Of a DNA stretch of 64,000 nucleotides, positions 44,589 through 57,489 are shown piece by piece (position 1 is the first letter of the stretch; every line of letters begins with the position of its first letter). Origin of the DNA: Ceriagrion tenellum (taxonomy: Eukaryota; Arthropoda; Insecta; Odonata; Coenagrionidae); contig OY720636.1 of NCBI GenBank assembly GCA_963169105.1, forward strand, positions 145,723,941 through 145,787,940, written 5' to 3'. Below the pieces are notes generated by a model. It was not told the origin of the DNA. It saw nothing but the letters and a program-made list of their open reading frames with translations, and did not search any database. Position numbers and translations under genes: made by a program.

Positions 44589-45775
44589 CGAATTTTATTT
44601 TAAAATTCAGGCAGTAGCTAGATCCATTAAGTAAAAATCTCAATGTTAACACAAAACAAACTTTCTTCTTACCACTATACGCTAAATTTATTTTTTATGA
44701 TAAAAATTTTCAGAGATTGCTAAGATATAAGTATGCGCACGAGGCTTACAACCTTGTTTCACAGGGCACACTACAAACACCTTCACAGTTAATGTTTAGC
44801 CAATAATTTATTTCTAGGACTATGATGAGTAAAATTGTATTTCTAAAAAATGATGGGGAAAATAAATAAACGATTCAGATTTATTTTTCTGACGTGAACA
44901 ATCCACTAATGTCAACTGAAAATCCTATCATTTGTGACTCATTGTTCCAGCTGAAAGAAAAACGCACTTTAGCTATTTATTGTTAAAGATTGCGGCGAGG
45001 TATCAGAAAAAGAGAAGATTGAAAAGTAAAGGAAAGGAATAAACCCTTAAGAAGAATACATGCAAAAAAGAGCATGTCCTTATCCCCACAGGAATTTTTC
45101 AATGTCTGAGAGAGTAACACCTTTTTCCACTTACTACGAGGTAGATGTTCTGTAAATTTATTCAATGAAATGGTGCATATATATTTTGGATAAGACAGCT
45201 ATTGCATGAAAACCAAGCATTTCAAAAAGTTTCCCAAATAAGGGATAGCAAAAGGGAAGCGTTTTTTAAAATCGTTGCATGGTAATGTGCGCTCACATTC
45301 AATCTAATTGCCGGTTACTACGAAGAAGAGCAAAAGGGTAAGTTATGGCATCAATCGCCCAAACGCACTAAGAGAATCATTTTTTTTAATTGAGACCCAG
45401 ATACTGAGATTTATCGCTCCATCGTGAATTTCTCCTCCCAATCTGTACAACGCAATGTGGTCTGATAAAACGCTCGATGCTGCTCTTTCATTTCATTCTC
45501 CTCAACGTTAACTGCGAGTGCATTACTTGATCATAGTGATATTATGCTTGGCCTATTTCCTCCGGATCCTTCTTAGGTAGCTATACCCATCCACTAATAA
45601 ATCAATGAGTGTTTTCCGAAGATTGGTGAGCCTCAGATAAAGCCCCGTGAATTTTACTCTAATTGGACTTAGTTTCCATCAAGTACCTCTCCTCTTTCTC
45701 ATCTATGTACGTATAACCCTGCAAGCCACCTTCTCACTTCCTCGTGAGACAAGATTGGTGATTCTAGTCGACATC
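44589..45775. other. Unassigned AT-rich sequence
   Basis: Nothing recognised on either strand. Confidence 0.35.
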
Positions 45776-45777
45776 AG

Positions 45778-45835
45778 TCTTCTACATCTACAAAGTAACA
45801 TGCAAACCACTTTACAAGGTGCCTCATGCTGGATG
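45778..45835 (-). mobile_element. Solo 3' tail of CR1/jockey-like LINE, degraded
   Basis: TCTACATCTACAAAGTAACA followed by TGCAAACCACTTTACAAGGT matches the minus-oriented LINE tail, with several substitutions. Confidence 0.4.
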
Positions 45836-45974
45836 TTTCCACTTGAGCAACATTTTCATCTCAGCTTTCTCTTTTGTCTTTGCGATTTCTCCACCGCCAA
45901 TTATTCCGTTTCTCAGCAGTTATCGTCCAAGAACCCTGTCACATAATAGCTTACTGCATACTTTTAATGAAGTG

Positions 45975-46300
45975 CTTCATCTACATGTACACAATATCTA
46001 GCGATCCACCTCAAGGATGTGCATCAGGGGATGAGTTATCACCACCTAGCATATATCAACACTTTCACTGTATCTGAACTAACGCCATCTACAACTACTC
46101 TATTCACGGTTGTCTGAGAAACTGTTCATCCAACATGATGTGTCTTAGTGTATTCCTTGTACCTTCAGCATATCGAGCAATTCTGAAAAAACTTTATCCA
46201 AAGATTTTCTGGAATCTGAAAATATCGCGCCTACCTGGACGAGCCTTTCTCTCGAGGATCGTGAAGAATGAGGGCCGGCTGGATTTCGTCAGACCTTCCT
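45975..46300 (-). mobile_element. LINE fragment: tail joined to reverse transcriptase middle part
   Basis: The tail is at 45975-46040 (CATCTACATGTACACAATAT, then CTAGCGATCCACCTCAAGG). Upstream on the minus strand, pieces read WMNSFLRQP, RVVVDGV and SRKSLDKVFSELLDML, like DFSKAFDKVPH-LLL-KL and WI-NFL--R-Q-VVVDG of LINE reverse transcriptases. The part in between is deleted compared with other copies. Confidence 0.6.
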
Positions 46301-46304
46301 GCCT

Positions 46305-47280
46305 GCTTTCTCATCTCCAAAAAACCTATAGTCCGCCGCAGAATATTTTTATTTAAGCACATATTCATTTTTTATGAAAAAGCCCGTCTTTTCCCTAAAT
46401 ATAAGTGCAATGATGCGATTCTTATCAGATCCACTAATCCATCTGCATGAAAAAATGTTTTTACGTCACTTTCACCATGGCAACGCCCCGCCACCCGTCT
46501 ATTGGCACTAAATGCGGATTCCCTTCTGCATTTGTCGAGGCCACGATCCCTGAACTGGGAGAGGTTCGGTCTCGGAATTTGTTTTGTGGCCATGACGTCC
46601 AAGGGTGTCCCGGCTAACCCTTATGGGTAAGGGTCCGCCTGTACTAATGCGGACTCCCTAAAAGTGGAGTCGCTACAGGGGTGAAACAGCACTCTCCTTT
46701 TCCCGTCTATTTCCCCGAGACCCGTTCCCAGCTGTAACTGCCAAACCCTCTCTCCATCTTCCCTGAATGCCCACGGCAAAATGCTCAATGGCAGATAGAT
46801 TTCGTTATCCCGCTCCTGATTTACGGGCGTTCTTTCCACATCGAAGTCGGTCTTTCTTTTTCCCTTTCCTGCGGTGAGCAACGACCAGGAACCTTTGCAG
46901 GCTGGATGAGAGCCTTTAATTCCCTGCGCTATCGCACCAGCCCACAAGAAAAGAGGATTTTTATGAAATTCAATCGAAAAAATGGATGAACTGTCTTGAG
47001 GTCAGAAGGCATGGCTGAGAAATATTTGTTACGGTGGAAGGAATTTTGATTGAAAAAGGAGTGCGCGAAAGCACGGAATGTTTGATAAGAATATGTTTCA
47101 ACGGAGCCTTAGAGAATGGACGTAAAGGGAATGAACAGAGTAGGCGCAGGAGAGTTACATAAAATCATTGGTTAACTTTGGTTGGAGTAGCTAATTTGTA
47201 GTTATTGTTGCGTCCCGCAGAAATTTTAATAAAAAAGATGGATTTTTGACGAAGGCACCATTTGGATAACTAGTGATTAA
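46305..47280. other. Unassigned sequence
   Basis: A moderately GC-rich segment at 46460-46920 has overlapping frames without domains. Confidence 0.3.
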
Positions 47281-47284
47281 ATAA

Positions 47285-47490
47285 ACATCAAAAGGTATGA
47301 AGTACCGGGCAAGCTACCCGTAAGGAGTGTGTCACGGAGTGATTCCATACTTACCATGCAACGCCCGTCACAGATCAAATCAGAACCTCGCTTGTTCCCC
47401 CAGCCGTAAGGTGCAGACCAAAAATCAATGGGAAAACAATGCGCGGTCCAAGTGATTAGTATTGGTAATACCATTACTTTATGAATAACA
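47285..47490 (+). repeat. SINE-like interspersed repeat, copy 3 of 4
   Basis: Phrases GTACCGGGCAAGCTACCCGT, GAGTGATTCCATAC, AAATCAGAACCTCGCTTGTT, GTGCAGACCAAAAATCAATG and GCGGTCCAAGTGATTAGTAT follow the family order. The last one is nearly identical in the 53-kb copy (GGTCCAAGTGATTAGTATTG). Confidence 0.7.
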
Positions 47491-47579
47491 AGAGATACTT
47501 ATTCACGCAGATAACTAAATCATGACGAAAATTTCAGGTGAGTAGAGATATCTGTACGGTAGGTGTAACATATATTATG

Positions 47580-48255
47580 CCATAAAATCTTCAGATGCAG
47601 TAAAATATCTTGGAATTACTTTAACTTCTGATATATCGTGGGTATTATACATACAAAACATTTGGCACAGCATTAAAAAAAACTAGGTTTTGTTAAACGC
47701 ATAATAGGAAGGTCCTCGGCTGAACAAGTGAAAGAGAGATGCTACTTCGCTCTGGTTAGGCCATACCTCGAATACGCCGCGAGCATTGGGACCCTGGTCA
47801 TAAAGATTTTACCAAAAGAAATCAATAAAATACAAAAGAAAGCAGCGCGTTTAGTAAACAACTGCTACGAGCGTACGTATAGAGTCTCACAACTTATAGA
47901 GGGATTAAGGTGGGAGCCCCTAGCGACTCGGAGGCTAAACACTAGGCTTAGGTTGCTTGAGAAATTCAGAACTGATATTTTTCAGAGCGATACAGAGAAT
48001 ATTATCATGACTCCCCACTACATTTCTCGGTCTGACAGATGCGACAAAATAAGAGAGATGCACTACCGAACATATAGTTACAAACACTTGTTCTTTCCGC
48101 ACACAATAAAAATTGGTCTCCACTAAATACACTCCTATTATACATGTCACGATTTCATATCCAAAAAACTTACTTTTTTACACGACTGGTGACCTAACAC
48201 CCCCTGCCAAACGCCCATGTGGCGGCTCGCAGGGTATTATGTAGATATAAATGTA
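47580..48255 (+). mobile_element. CR1/jockey-like LINE, 3' part, best-kept copy
   Basis: Reads IKSSDAVKYLGITLTSDISW, a frameshift, then KERCYFALVRPYLEYAASIG, INKIQKKAARLVNNCYERTY, RVSQLIEGLRWEPLATRRLN and TRLRLLEKFRTDIFQSDTEN, stopping near 48126. A non-coding tail ends at TGGCGGCTCGCAGGGTATTA. The 132-codon frame 47728-48126 is the longest intact LINE frame of this family in the window. It lacks the catalytic palm, so it is inactive. Confidence 0.88.
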
Positions 48256-48614
48256 AATCATTGCCAAGTCTACCATATCCAGTGAGGGTTAGAGTTTGAT
48301 GGATATAGTCTGTCGCGAATAATGTCCCTTAGGTAATCATTTATTGCACGCGAAAAAATGGCTTTTTAATTATATCAGTTTGGCAATCTATTTCCATTAT
48401 CTTATGCCTGTTACCATTTTTAACGTTAGCTGCAATGCCATTTATTTCTGAATATTAATTGTTACAAATATATTTTAAACATCGTTAAATTTCATGCTCA
48501 ATATGAGCTCGACTGATTAGCTTTCAAGGTATCCCATCTATAGCACAACCATAAACTTCCCAATTTCGTCGAATACTCTTCATTTCCGCTTGATTTTCAT
48601 CATTAATTCATTTC

Positions 48615-48790
48615 AGCGTTTCCTGCAACCCTCAATAAACTTATTCGCTCCATAACGTGGCCAATTAGCCTGCCTTGATCCTTCCGGAGATTTTCTCTCC
48701 ACGACGAGCTTTGGAAAAGCTCCCTTGTTATTCCTTCCATGTTCAATACCCTTCTTTAAAATCACTATTCATCTGTCACTCTACCGTTTT
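48615..48790 (-). mobile_element. LINE fragment, reverse transcriptase C-terminal remnant
   Basis: The minus-strand frame reads RVTDE, stops, RRVLNMEGITRELFQSSSWR, ENLRKDQGRLIGHVMERISL and LRVAGNAEMN. RVTNEEVLRRV---R-L-------W-GH--R is the RTE-like tail. It belongs to a different LINE from the neighbouring CR1/jockey-like copy. Confidence 0.6.
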
Positions 48791-48794
48791 CATA

Positions 48795-51700
48795 TTTTTA
48801 GTCCTATTTCCAATAATTTAGTATACGAGCGTTTTCTTATCCAAAGTGATAATGGATCAGAAAAAACATAATCATTTCAGGGCTCGATGTCACAATATAT
48901 ATATTTATTGGGAGGTTTCTGAACAATTTATAGATCTAACTCGGAGAGAATTTTCATGATCTATTCATGGAGGCACCCATTTTTTTCTAATTAAACTGAG
49001 GTATCACATTTTCACATCTTCCGATCTTCTCATGTCTTGTTTTCCTCCACGGCCTTAAACATAATTATTCCATGTTACAGAATATTTATGTTTTCGCGAG
49101 TAACTTCGAATTAATATATGATTTTATCGAAAGTTTTATTGACATTTAAAAATGCCCCTTAAACTTGTTGTAGTCATTCCTATTAGCAGGGAATTATTGG
49201 ATCCATTGTATATCTTTTGCTAATTTGTCAAAACTCAGGTTCAATGACTTGAGTCCTAATCGCAATGTACTGTGGCCATATAAGGGTGACCCTATGAGCA
49301 GATGGCAGTGTATTTCCTCAGGGTACGAGGCTCGTTCTGCCGTTCTCCTCCTCCTCCTCGAAACCCCATCCTCGGAACATCTGACATCCCTTCGAGGGGC
49401 ATGGAATTCCGAAATTGGTGCGCACCTGGTGAAAGGGTTTAAGGACCCAGTCTCTCGACCCTCGAGTGAGGCAAGGGTTCCTCCGATGGGGCGAGGACCT
49501 GTCGCAGGAGAGGGCCAAGGAAGCAGCGTCCCTACCGCCCCCTTCTCCCAACCCTCCGCCCCCAGACCTCCCTCCTGCTCCTCCTTGTGAGGTCCTCGCG
49601 CGGTTGTTCGACCAGGGTCGTCTACATTCCTTCCTTATTAGGGTGCGGCCCTTGGAATGTTCCCCAGCGATGACCCACAGAGCGTGTCGAAGGGAGGTGA
49701 GAAGTGAAGGGGCGATGTGCGCGAGTCCCGTTCAAGTTTAGAGATAAGGAAGATTCGGTCAGCACACAAACCAAGTCGAGAAGTAATCCAATTAGAGCCG
49801 TTGCTAATTGCGTGTATCCGGGATAAAAATTATAACTACTGGGCAGTGAGGTGTTTACCCAAGTAGAAAGAGCCAGAGAACTATTGATCAGAAACGTAAT
49901 TGCTTTTATTGGCTCATTCATTTCTTATCCGACATAATTTGTAACGTTCTCATTTGGTTGATATTCGTACTGTACATCTGCTAACTATTAGGTCATGAAT
50001 TAAATGAGTTCTTCCACATTCGTTGAAATTACAACGCCTTGTTCACCGCTATGCTCTATATGGTCATTATTACTCTGTAATAATTAATTCACCTTTTAAG
50101 CTATTCCGTAGCTCGAAAAGCAAAGAAATGGAAATATTAATTCCGTGGCTCAAAAAACAAAGAAATGGAAGTATCTGTCGTCCTTTGTGGGCGTTATTTA
50201 AGTACCTACATATGAGCAATCATGGTGTGATACAATGACAAGTAGAACTATGGGAATGTAACATTTAACTGGATATCTGTCAAGCACAGAAAGTGACAGA
50301 TGATGAAGGTAAAAATAAATTGTTATTTTATCAAGCTCTACCCATTGATCCGTGGTGTATAAAGTTTTTCATTTCTAAATCATACTTTTTGGCTTCCATA
50401 CTCGATTGTATATTTAAAATCGCAACAAAATCAGTGAATAGAGACTACAAAATAATGTAGAGTAATTATCACCTCTTACACCTCTTATATCAATTGATTC
50501 AACACTTACTATGAGGACTCAGCAATCGAAGGAGGAAAATGTCGTGAAGTAGCTCAATCTGGTAACATATTTTTACAATTATCAAAAATATAAAGGGCTT
50601 ATAAACAGCAAAAACTACTGGAAAATTAAAATTTGAACTCAAAAGGTGAAACAAACCGAGTTTTGGTCTTAAATATTTTCTTTGGTCGTATTTCTAGTTT
50701 GGTAATGTAGTCATACTGCTTCCATTACTTTCATTATCCCTCGGGTACTTCCCCAATTAATTTATCCCTTGATGAAAGAGCGTGTAGTGAAGTAGATGAA
50801 AAAATGGGCAAGAAGATTTCCGCAAGAATATCTGGGCAATCCAAATAGGACCGTAGAGACATTGCGCCGCGCAAAAAAAACGTTAGACAATCACATAGAT
50901 GAAAGTCTCAATGACAAGTTGCGAAACATCTCTCATTCTGGTCTTATAATAAAATATTAATTCGATATTTATAGACATATGCTTGATAAATATATTGCGA
51001 TTGGTGAGCACCACTTATCATTCAATTATTTATTGATATTTTTATTATATTTTTCACCAAAAACATCTTTTCAAGGAATCAGATTGGCAGAAAAATATCG
51101 TGCCAAATTCGAAAGTACATGGATATTGAAATTTAATTGATGATATCTTGCTGTCTGATGGTACCTCAATGAGTTAAAATCGACGGTTTTCAAGAGAACC
51201 TCATATAAAACCAAACTAACTGGTTTAATTAGCAAATGATAATGAAAGAAATCAAATTAACAAATGTTTTATGGCTAATTTTTCAAATACATTAGAAAGT
51301 TAAGCCTCCAAACCCCCTATTGCATGTTAGTATTAAATGCCATCAATTTTATCTCATTGAATGTAGTCGGATGGCAAGATATTGTCGTCGCTGAAGTCGG
51401 AAAAGAGAAAACTACCCACTTATCAATAAATTAAACCAATATGGTCGAGTCTTTGGTGCTTTGATCAACGCATCCATAGAACAAAAAGATGCTTCGCTAT
51501 TTTCTACAAAATGTTTGACGAATTTTTGTTGAAAGAGTAAAAAGTATTTTACTTTATTATGAATACGTACCTCAAAAACTTTTGAGAAAAGAAGCCTGCG
51601 ACATTCAAGTTTCGTCAAGTTCATTGATTAAGTTTGAAACCACGATTAACGCAAACCTGGTACAGTAATGCTTTCCTTTTTGTACCAACCGTCCAGTTAA

Positions 51701-53160
51701 TTTCATTGAATTAAGCCCTCCTATAACTATTATGAAATTATCTAAAAAGATTACAAATTACAATACAGCAATCTTTTTCCGTCTTCTTATATATTTTATC
51801 ACTCCATTTGCAAAATCATATTCAGATGTTTTTTTAAAGAGGATTCTGACGTGTTGCTCGGTTGTTCTTTTAAATCTCCGGGCGATGGATTACCCTTGAG
51901 GGACCTGATGATTTAGAGCCGCTTTGGTTACGACGCAAACTGATACCGCTGGGAGATCTTGTATTCCATTAAAGAGATACGGAGAAAAAAGGAAAGGGCG
52001 AAACCAAGCGAAGGGAGAGAAGAGCGGTTGGCGGAAGGAGGGAGAGAGGAAGTGGGGGAGTGGAGAGGGAAGATAAGAAGAGGTGAGGGGGTGGGCGGGG
52101 TGAGGAGGGGGGGTTAGGAAGATGATAAAGGAGAGAAGAGATGGGCGGAAGAATAAAATGAAAAATAGAGGAGGATGGGAGAAACCGCTTTATTAGCTCA
52201 AGAATTTCAAGAGACCTCAAAAAATACGAGAGAGGTAGATTGTAGCGTGGAAGCGGTCGCTGGCATTATTAAAAAAAAATAGTTTCCGTGTGCCGCGGTT
52301 GATAACGAGTTGTTTCTTGTAGGAAGTCGCAATGCTTATGATGTGAATCGTAAGGTATTACATTCATTTAGATCTAGTCGATTTCTCTATATTTCACTCC
52401 AAGTTTTTCCTTCTTATGTGCTATTTTCAAGCCGATGCGGAACGGAACAGGGAGCAAAGAGGCCCATTAATTGCTCTTTTAGCCGTTTACATTACGATCA
52501 TTGATGCGATGCATGTACCCACGAGAGTAGACACGAGAACACGTTCTCTATTGAGGTTGAATCGTGTTTAACATGCAAACTAGAGCAAATTTATGAACGC
52601 GTGGCCGTAAAATGGCCCCCGTTCTAATTGGGATCATTGGTTCACGCCTGCATCTTGTATTTCAACTTTAAAGTACCTTCGACTACCGTTAATTTATTTT
52701 TAATTGCAACTTTTACATTATTTCAATCCAAAAGTACTAATATTCATTCATTATTTAGGAGTTCTTTATGCAGGTATTCAATAACCAAGACATTTTTCCA
52801 TGCTGTCATTTCAACGCAGCAGTAAAACTTATCAAACAAATAGGCATTTGAGGTATTTGATTCAATGATAAAAACCTCTTCTCTAACTGTCCTCTCACTG
52901 CAATGCTTGTTGACTCTGAGAATGTCCAGGTTCTCCAGCAAAGTCAAAATTGAATATAAACGAGAATTCAGTGATCCTCCTAAACAACTAAAACGTGCGC
53001 CATGGAGATTCTGCATAGGAAATAGAGAAAGGACATTATTATTTGAACACTATCGTTAACTATAGCAGTTAAAAATCAATCTGTCAGAAGTTCAACCAGT
53101 TTTTCTCTCTTATAACATGAATGCAGTCTATGTCCAGTTCTGAGATTTCATGTCGACGAT
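48795..53160. other. Long stretch with no recognised gene
   Basis: A GC-rich block (49290-49740) is open in several frames (121-codon plus frame 49225-49590) without domains. A purine-rich tract lies at 52010-52170. The rest is AT-rich with chance frames. Confidence 0.35.
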
Positions 53161-53164
53161 TTGG

Positions 53165-53440
53165 ATTTCCATCAAAATCATGGAAATCTACCCCTTTATC
53201 TGCGAAATACGGTGCAAGCCAAGACGGGGTGATTTCACGCAAGCGAGCAGTCCTCGCCCCCTCCCTAATCAAAATGTCTCTCGTTCCCTCGGTCGCGAGG
53301 CGCAGACCGAAATCAAGTCAAGAGAAAAATACACGGTCCAAGTGATTAGTATTGGTAATATCATTACTTTCTAACCAGAAACTAGGAGAAAGCCGCGTGA
53401 ACGAACATGCTTATACGCAGTACACTCTTATAGTGCTAGT
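53165..53440 (+). repeat. SINE-like interspersed repeat, copy 4 of 4
   Basis: TACGGTGCAAGCCAAGACGG, GCGCAGACCGAAATCAAGTC, GGTCCAAGTGATTAGTATTG, AACCAGAAACTAGGAGAAAG and GAACGAACATGCTTATACGC fit the family. Its 3' part is the longest of the four copies. Confidence 0.7.
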
Positions 53441-53444
53441 AGAT

Positions 53445-55330
53445 ACTAAATATAATGCCGAAAGTTAATTAATGTCGGGACTTTGACGCGGGGTGAGTCG
53501 TTAATAATGATGCTAAGTAGATTCAGAGTTTTGTTGAACTGATCCTTCGCAATTATTATGGTCCCTAACTGTGCGAGGGAAAGATGACTTTTCAAATCTA
53601 TCGGCTCTGCAGGTTATCTCCCTTGCCTTACACGCCAGTGATCAGTTCTACCGTAAAAGGTTGGCTCTAGGAAAATTATTGAAAGTCCGGTAAAATAGCC
53701 TGTTTACAAACTTGCGTAAGAGATTTTAACTTTTCTTCTGTTTTAATTAAAAAACTTTATACTTTAAAATTTTCCCTTCGGTCACTCATAGGGTCTCAAC
53801 TTGATTCCTTCAACAATTCGGTAACACTGCTAAGCGTATCGTAATAACTTGCAACAAATCAAGAAAACGGTCGCGATTTTCCAATCCTAAGGGACACAAT
53901 GTGCAGTTAGAGAATTTTCAAGTATTATTCTCAAGTACGGTGCTGTTTCTGACGCTGATTTTTTTCTGTAAACTCGGGCGGGAATGTCATCATGATCGGA
54001 ATATTTCTTGGAGCTTATGGATTTCAGGTGACTTTCTACGCCACGACAAATAGCCTCGTATAAATCCTCCTTGTATTATATTCCAGGCAGAGTGACACCA
54101 ATTCTCTTTCTATCTAACACTCACTTTAAGAACGATTGCCTTTTAGTGGCCTTTAATACTCTGTGGCTTATACTGTTAAAAACTCGCAACTTTTTAAGTT
54201 GTATTAATACACCCTATTGAGACGGAGTAATGCGCGTCAAATAGTGAAGTATCGTTTTAAAAATAATCGATAGTGTCCAGTCATTTCCACCAACACTTGA
54301 ACACACTTAACCCTTCCACGGCCTTTGTTTGCTCCTCACCACGTCGTACTCTCAAAAGTGACCTAGATTAGCTAAAAAAGCAACGAGATCTCCAGCCAGC
54401 ATATCAATTACTTGCCGGGTATAGTTTATTGTGTGAACTTCCGTTTACGCAAAAAAACTTTCACTCTTTGAAATTCACCGTACAGTTTTTCTTCTAAGGA
54501 AATTACTGATTTACAGCTTCCATATTTTTAAGCAGCTGCGGAAAATGATTTATAACATAAAATTTATCTTTTCCTATGTGTGTTAACACTTATTTAACCT
54601 CCTTCGCTCTTCTCATCAGTATAAAGGTAGAAGGCAGCATCGCAGCAACGAATGTACTGTTACGAGTGCCCATCCCTTCTCAAAATTTTAAATATTTGAG
54701 TTGGTTGTAATAAATTCATACCTGTGAATTGTCAATCAGGTTGAAATAGAAAGAGAAAGGGTAAAGAGTTTCCTTATTTAAGATGTAGAGATTTCCAGGA
54801 ATACGAATATTCTCAGTTGTTTTCATAAACTGTCCTCAGAGATTAGCGCTCACTAAAGCGCTAAAACAAAATGGAGCAGCAACGTTTCCTAATCACACAC
54901 CATCTATCTGCAAACTCTGCAAACAGGATATATTTCTGTCGAAAGTGTATTCCATCTATTATCTTAAATAGGCCCAACGTATGGGAGTCTTACTGAAAAA
55001 CTGCTTTTGTATCCAAAGGAAGCTCTTTCAAGAGCCTTCAATCATGAAAGAAAGCAAGAGTAAGGGATAGCGGAGTGTGAAGTGCAGCGCTTATTAAATC
55101 ATCACGAAAGGACGCATTTAAATTCACGAAAGGGTTTTATCCTAGTTGGAACAAAGAGGTTTCTCATAGACGGGATAAAGTCATCAAGAACGTATCCAAG
55201 AGAAATGTTTCAACTTATTTATTGCTGTTGGAACATGAATGCCATCTAAAAAAACGCGTATGATAGTATTGAGAAATGGTTTTTTAATAACACTATGACC
55301 GGCTGACGATGCCCTTCTCGCCTCAAATCT
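53445..55330. other. Unassigned AT-rich sequence
   Basis: Nothing recognised on either strand. Confidence 0.35.
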
Positions 55331-55336
55331 TTCCTT

Positions 55337-55387
55337 AAGAGAGAGAGAGAGAGAGGGAGAGAGTGAGAGTGAGAGAGAGAGAGAGTC
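55337..55387. repeat. (GA)n microsatellite, interrupted
   Basis: GA units with GGGAGA and GTGAGA interruptions over about 50 bp. Confidence 0.95.
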
Positions 55388-55389
55388 CC

Positions 55390-57060
55390 AGAGGGCTCCG
55401 TTGCCATTCGTATCGTGAGGCATGTTGGGTAGGGATGGATTCAAATTCGCTCGTGCATTTGCTCTGCGATCGAGAAGAAGAGAGGATTCGAGGGGATAAT
55501 GGCTGTGTGTGGTTTGGGAGGAGGGGCAAGGGGAGGAGAGAGAGAAGGCGGGGTGGCGAGAATGAGTTGTTTGGGGAACGGGCGAGGGATGGAAGGTGAT
55601 TTAAGAGAAGAGAGTGAAAAGGTAAACAGAAAAAGGAAAGGGAAAGAAAGGGATGGAATGTTCCCGAGGAAGAAAGAGAGAAGAAAGAAGAGGAGGGGCC
55701 GCTTTCACGAATGTGGACTTGCGAGGGGCTGTTATGAGGGAGATTGCTAACTGCCTCGTTTCCACTACGGGTATCTTTCCCTCTTTAGAGAATACAACCA
55801 CACCCAATACCGTCTCAAAAGGAACTATCTAACACTATTGTCTTCAAGAAACAGTCATGTCTAATTTCTTTAGGAGCCATAGTAGCCATAATTTAGGTTT
55901 ACTTTCACGGCTATCTAAAGTTACTCCCCATTTAATTAAATGTATTATGTTGTATGCAGTCTTTATCGGAGTAATAAACAAAACATTTATTTATTATTAT
56001 TTATATTATTATATTTATGAAAAGAGTCCATGTGTTCAGGCAATTATTTTTAAAAAAAACGGAGCTCAATCTAAATTATCTCAGGACGATCTTCACATAA
56101 TTTTAAGTATTATTGTGTAAGGGAAATTCAAATGAAATCAAACATATGACTTAAATTTACCCAAAATTATTCATTCTTACACGAATTTCAGTTCATCAAG
56201 TCATTAATCTTACGTACTCAGAGAGTAGAATCGCGAATTCAAGTTAAAACACCGGGAAAAAGTGCAAAAATCCGTGGAAAAACCATCTGGGAAACATGGT
56301 TGGCGTACAAAAAATGACGAAGAAGGGTTTGAGTGAAAGGATTGATGACACAAGTTGTATCGCTGGTGCACCTGTCAAATACGATGTTGATTTAAGGGCA
56401 CAGTGGCATCGGGCACTGATCGCTGTAGGGATGATGGAGAGAACGATGAAAAAATAGTGATATGATGAAGATGGAGAGGAGAGGAGCTGTTAATCCATCT
56501 GCGAATTGATGATATATTGTTTCCTTAAAATGACCATTTTATATACCTATGTCCTTTAGTAGTGAAAATGTAACTTATTGTGAATCACATCAATTTATTT
56601 CATCTTTGTGGGTATATGAAATCATTTTTTAAGAGTGGGAAACAGGTCCCAAGTGAGGTCCAGCTGTGCCTTTACCGACTCTACTTCCCTCTGTCAGTTA
56701 CCAGCGGTTTCTTTTATCACCCTCCGCCACGAAATAACGCAACCCATCAAAAATAAAGGATTTGAAAGTAAAACAATACGGTTAGCATACGTTTCAAAAA
56801 GAGAACTTACAGCATATGACCTGACAATAACACCAAAGAATAGACTAAGTCGTGTGGGAAAAAGACTTAAGAAATCTGCCGGTAAGTAGCATTCTTTAAG
56901 TACAGAGTTATACGACCTTCTTGGAAGTAGTTTCACTAAGAATTCACCCGAACAATTGTCATCAATTTATCTTGTGGGCTGATGTGGCCGAGAGGGCTGG
57001 CGTGCAATCTGAAATAGTCTAGTTAAATGTGCCAAATAGCTAGACAAATATATAATCTTC
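55390..57060. other. No gene recognised; purine-rich first 350 bp
   Basis: 55390-55700 is strongly purine-rich on the plus strand, giving Arg/Glu/Gly-rich frames by composition. The remainder is AT-rich. Confidence 0.3.
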
Positions 57061-57064
57061 TTCT

Positions 57065-57487
57065 CTGGTTACAATCCTAGGATTGGTCTGCAAGAGTCTT
57101 CCTCTTTATCCGATCTTGGGCTTATATTTTCACTTCTCTGTACGATTGGCAACCTAGTTCCTTCATCAACTGTACCATGTAGCCCAGTCCAGGTCTCCCC
57201 CTCTGGTTTTTTCCCTCTACTATACCTTCTAGTATGGTCTTAACCAAGCTTTTGTGTCGGAGAATATGGCCAATCTAGGTTTTCCTTCTCTTATTTAGCA
57301 TTTTGAGTAGACACCGTCTTTCCCTTATCCTCTTAAATACATCCTCGTTCGTGAATCTTGCCACCCAGGGTATTTTCAGCATTTTCCTATTGCCCTACAC
57401 TTCAAATGCCTCCATTCTTTCCTTCTCTCTCTTTCCAATTGTCCAGGTCTCACTACCATAGACTAGAACGCTCCATACCCTTCCTTA
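57065..57487 (-). mobile_element. CFDP2/RTE-like LINE, 3' end
   Basis: The minus strand reads WSVLVYGSETWTIGKREKER, MEAFEV, stop, GNRKMLKIPWVARF, TNEDVFKRIRERRCLLKMLN, KRRKT, stop, IGHILRHKSLVKTI and LEGIVEGKNQRGRPGLGYMV, then the probable 3' untranslated end. This is the same C-terminal protein region as the copies near 22.7 and 48.6 kb. Two stops only, so it is younger than most LINE copies here. Confidence 0.85.
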
Positions 57488-57489
57488 GC

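Noticed and set aside
49225..49740. Protein-coding gene in the GC-rich block
   Set aside because: Overlapping frames of proline/serine-rich sequence without domains or splice sites that favour one strand.
56635..56889. 84-codon frame followed by a good donor (CCGGTAAGT) as a possible exon
   Set aside because: No convincing acceptor, no domain and no partner exon.
56982..57020. GATGTGGCCGAGAGGGC as a tRNA-like A box, with GGTTACAATCC at 57066 as B box
   Set aside because: The downstream box belongs to the 3' end of the minus-strand LINE, and no cloverleaf forms.
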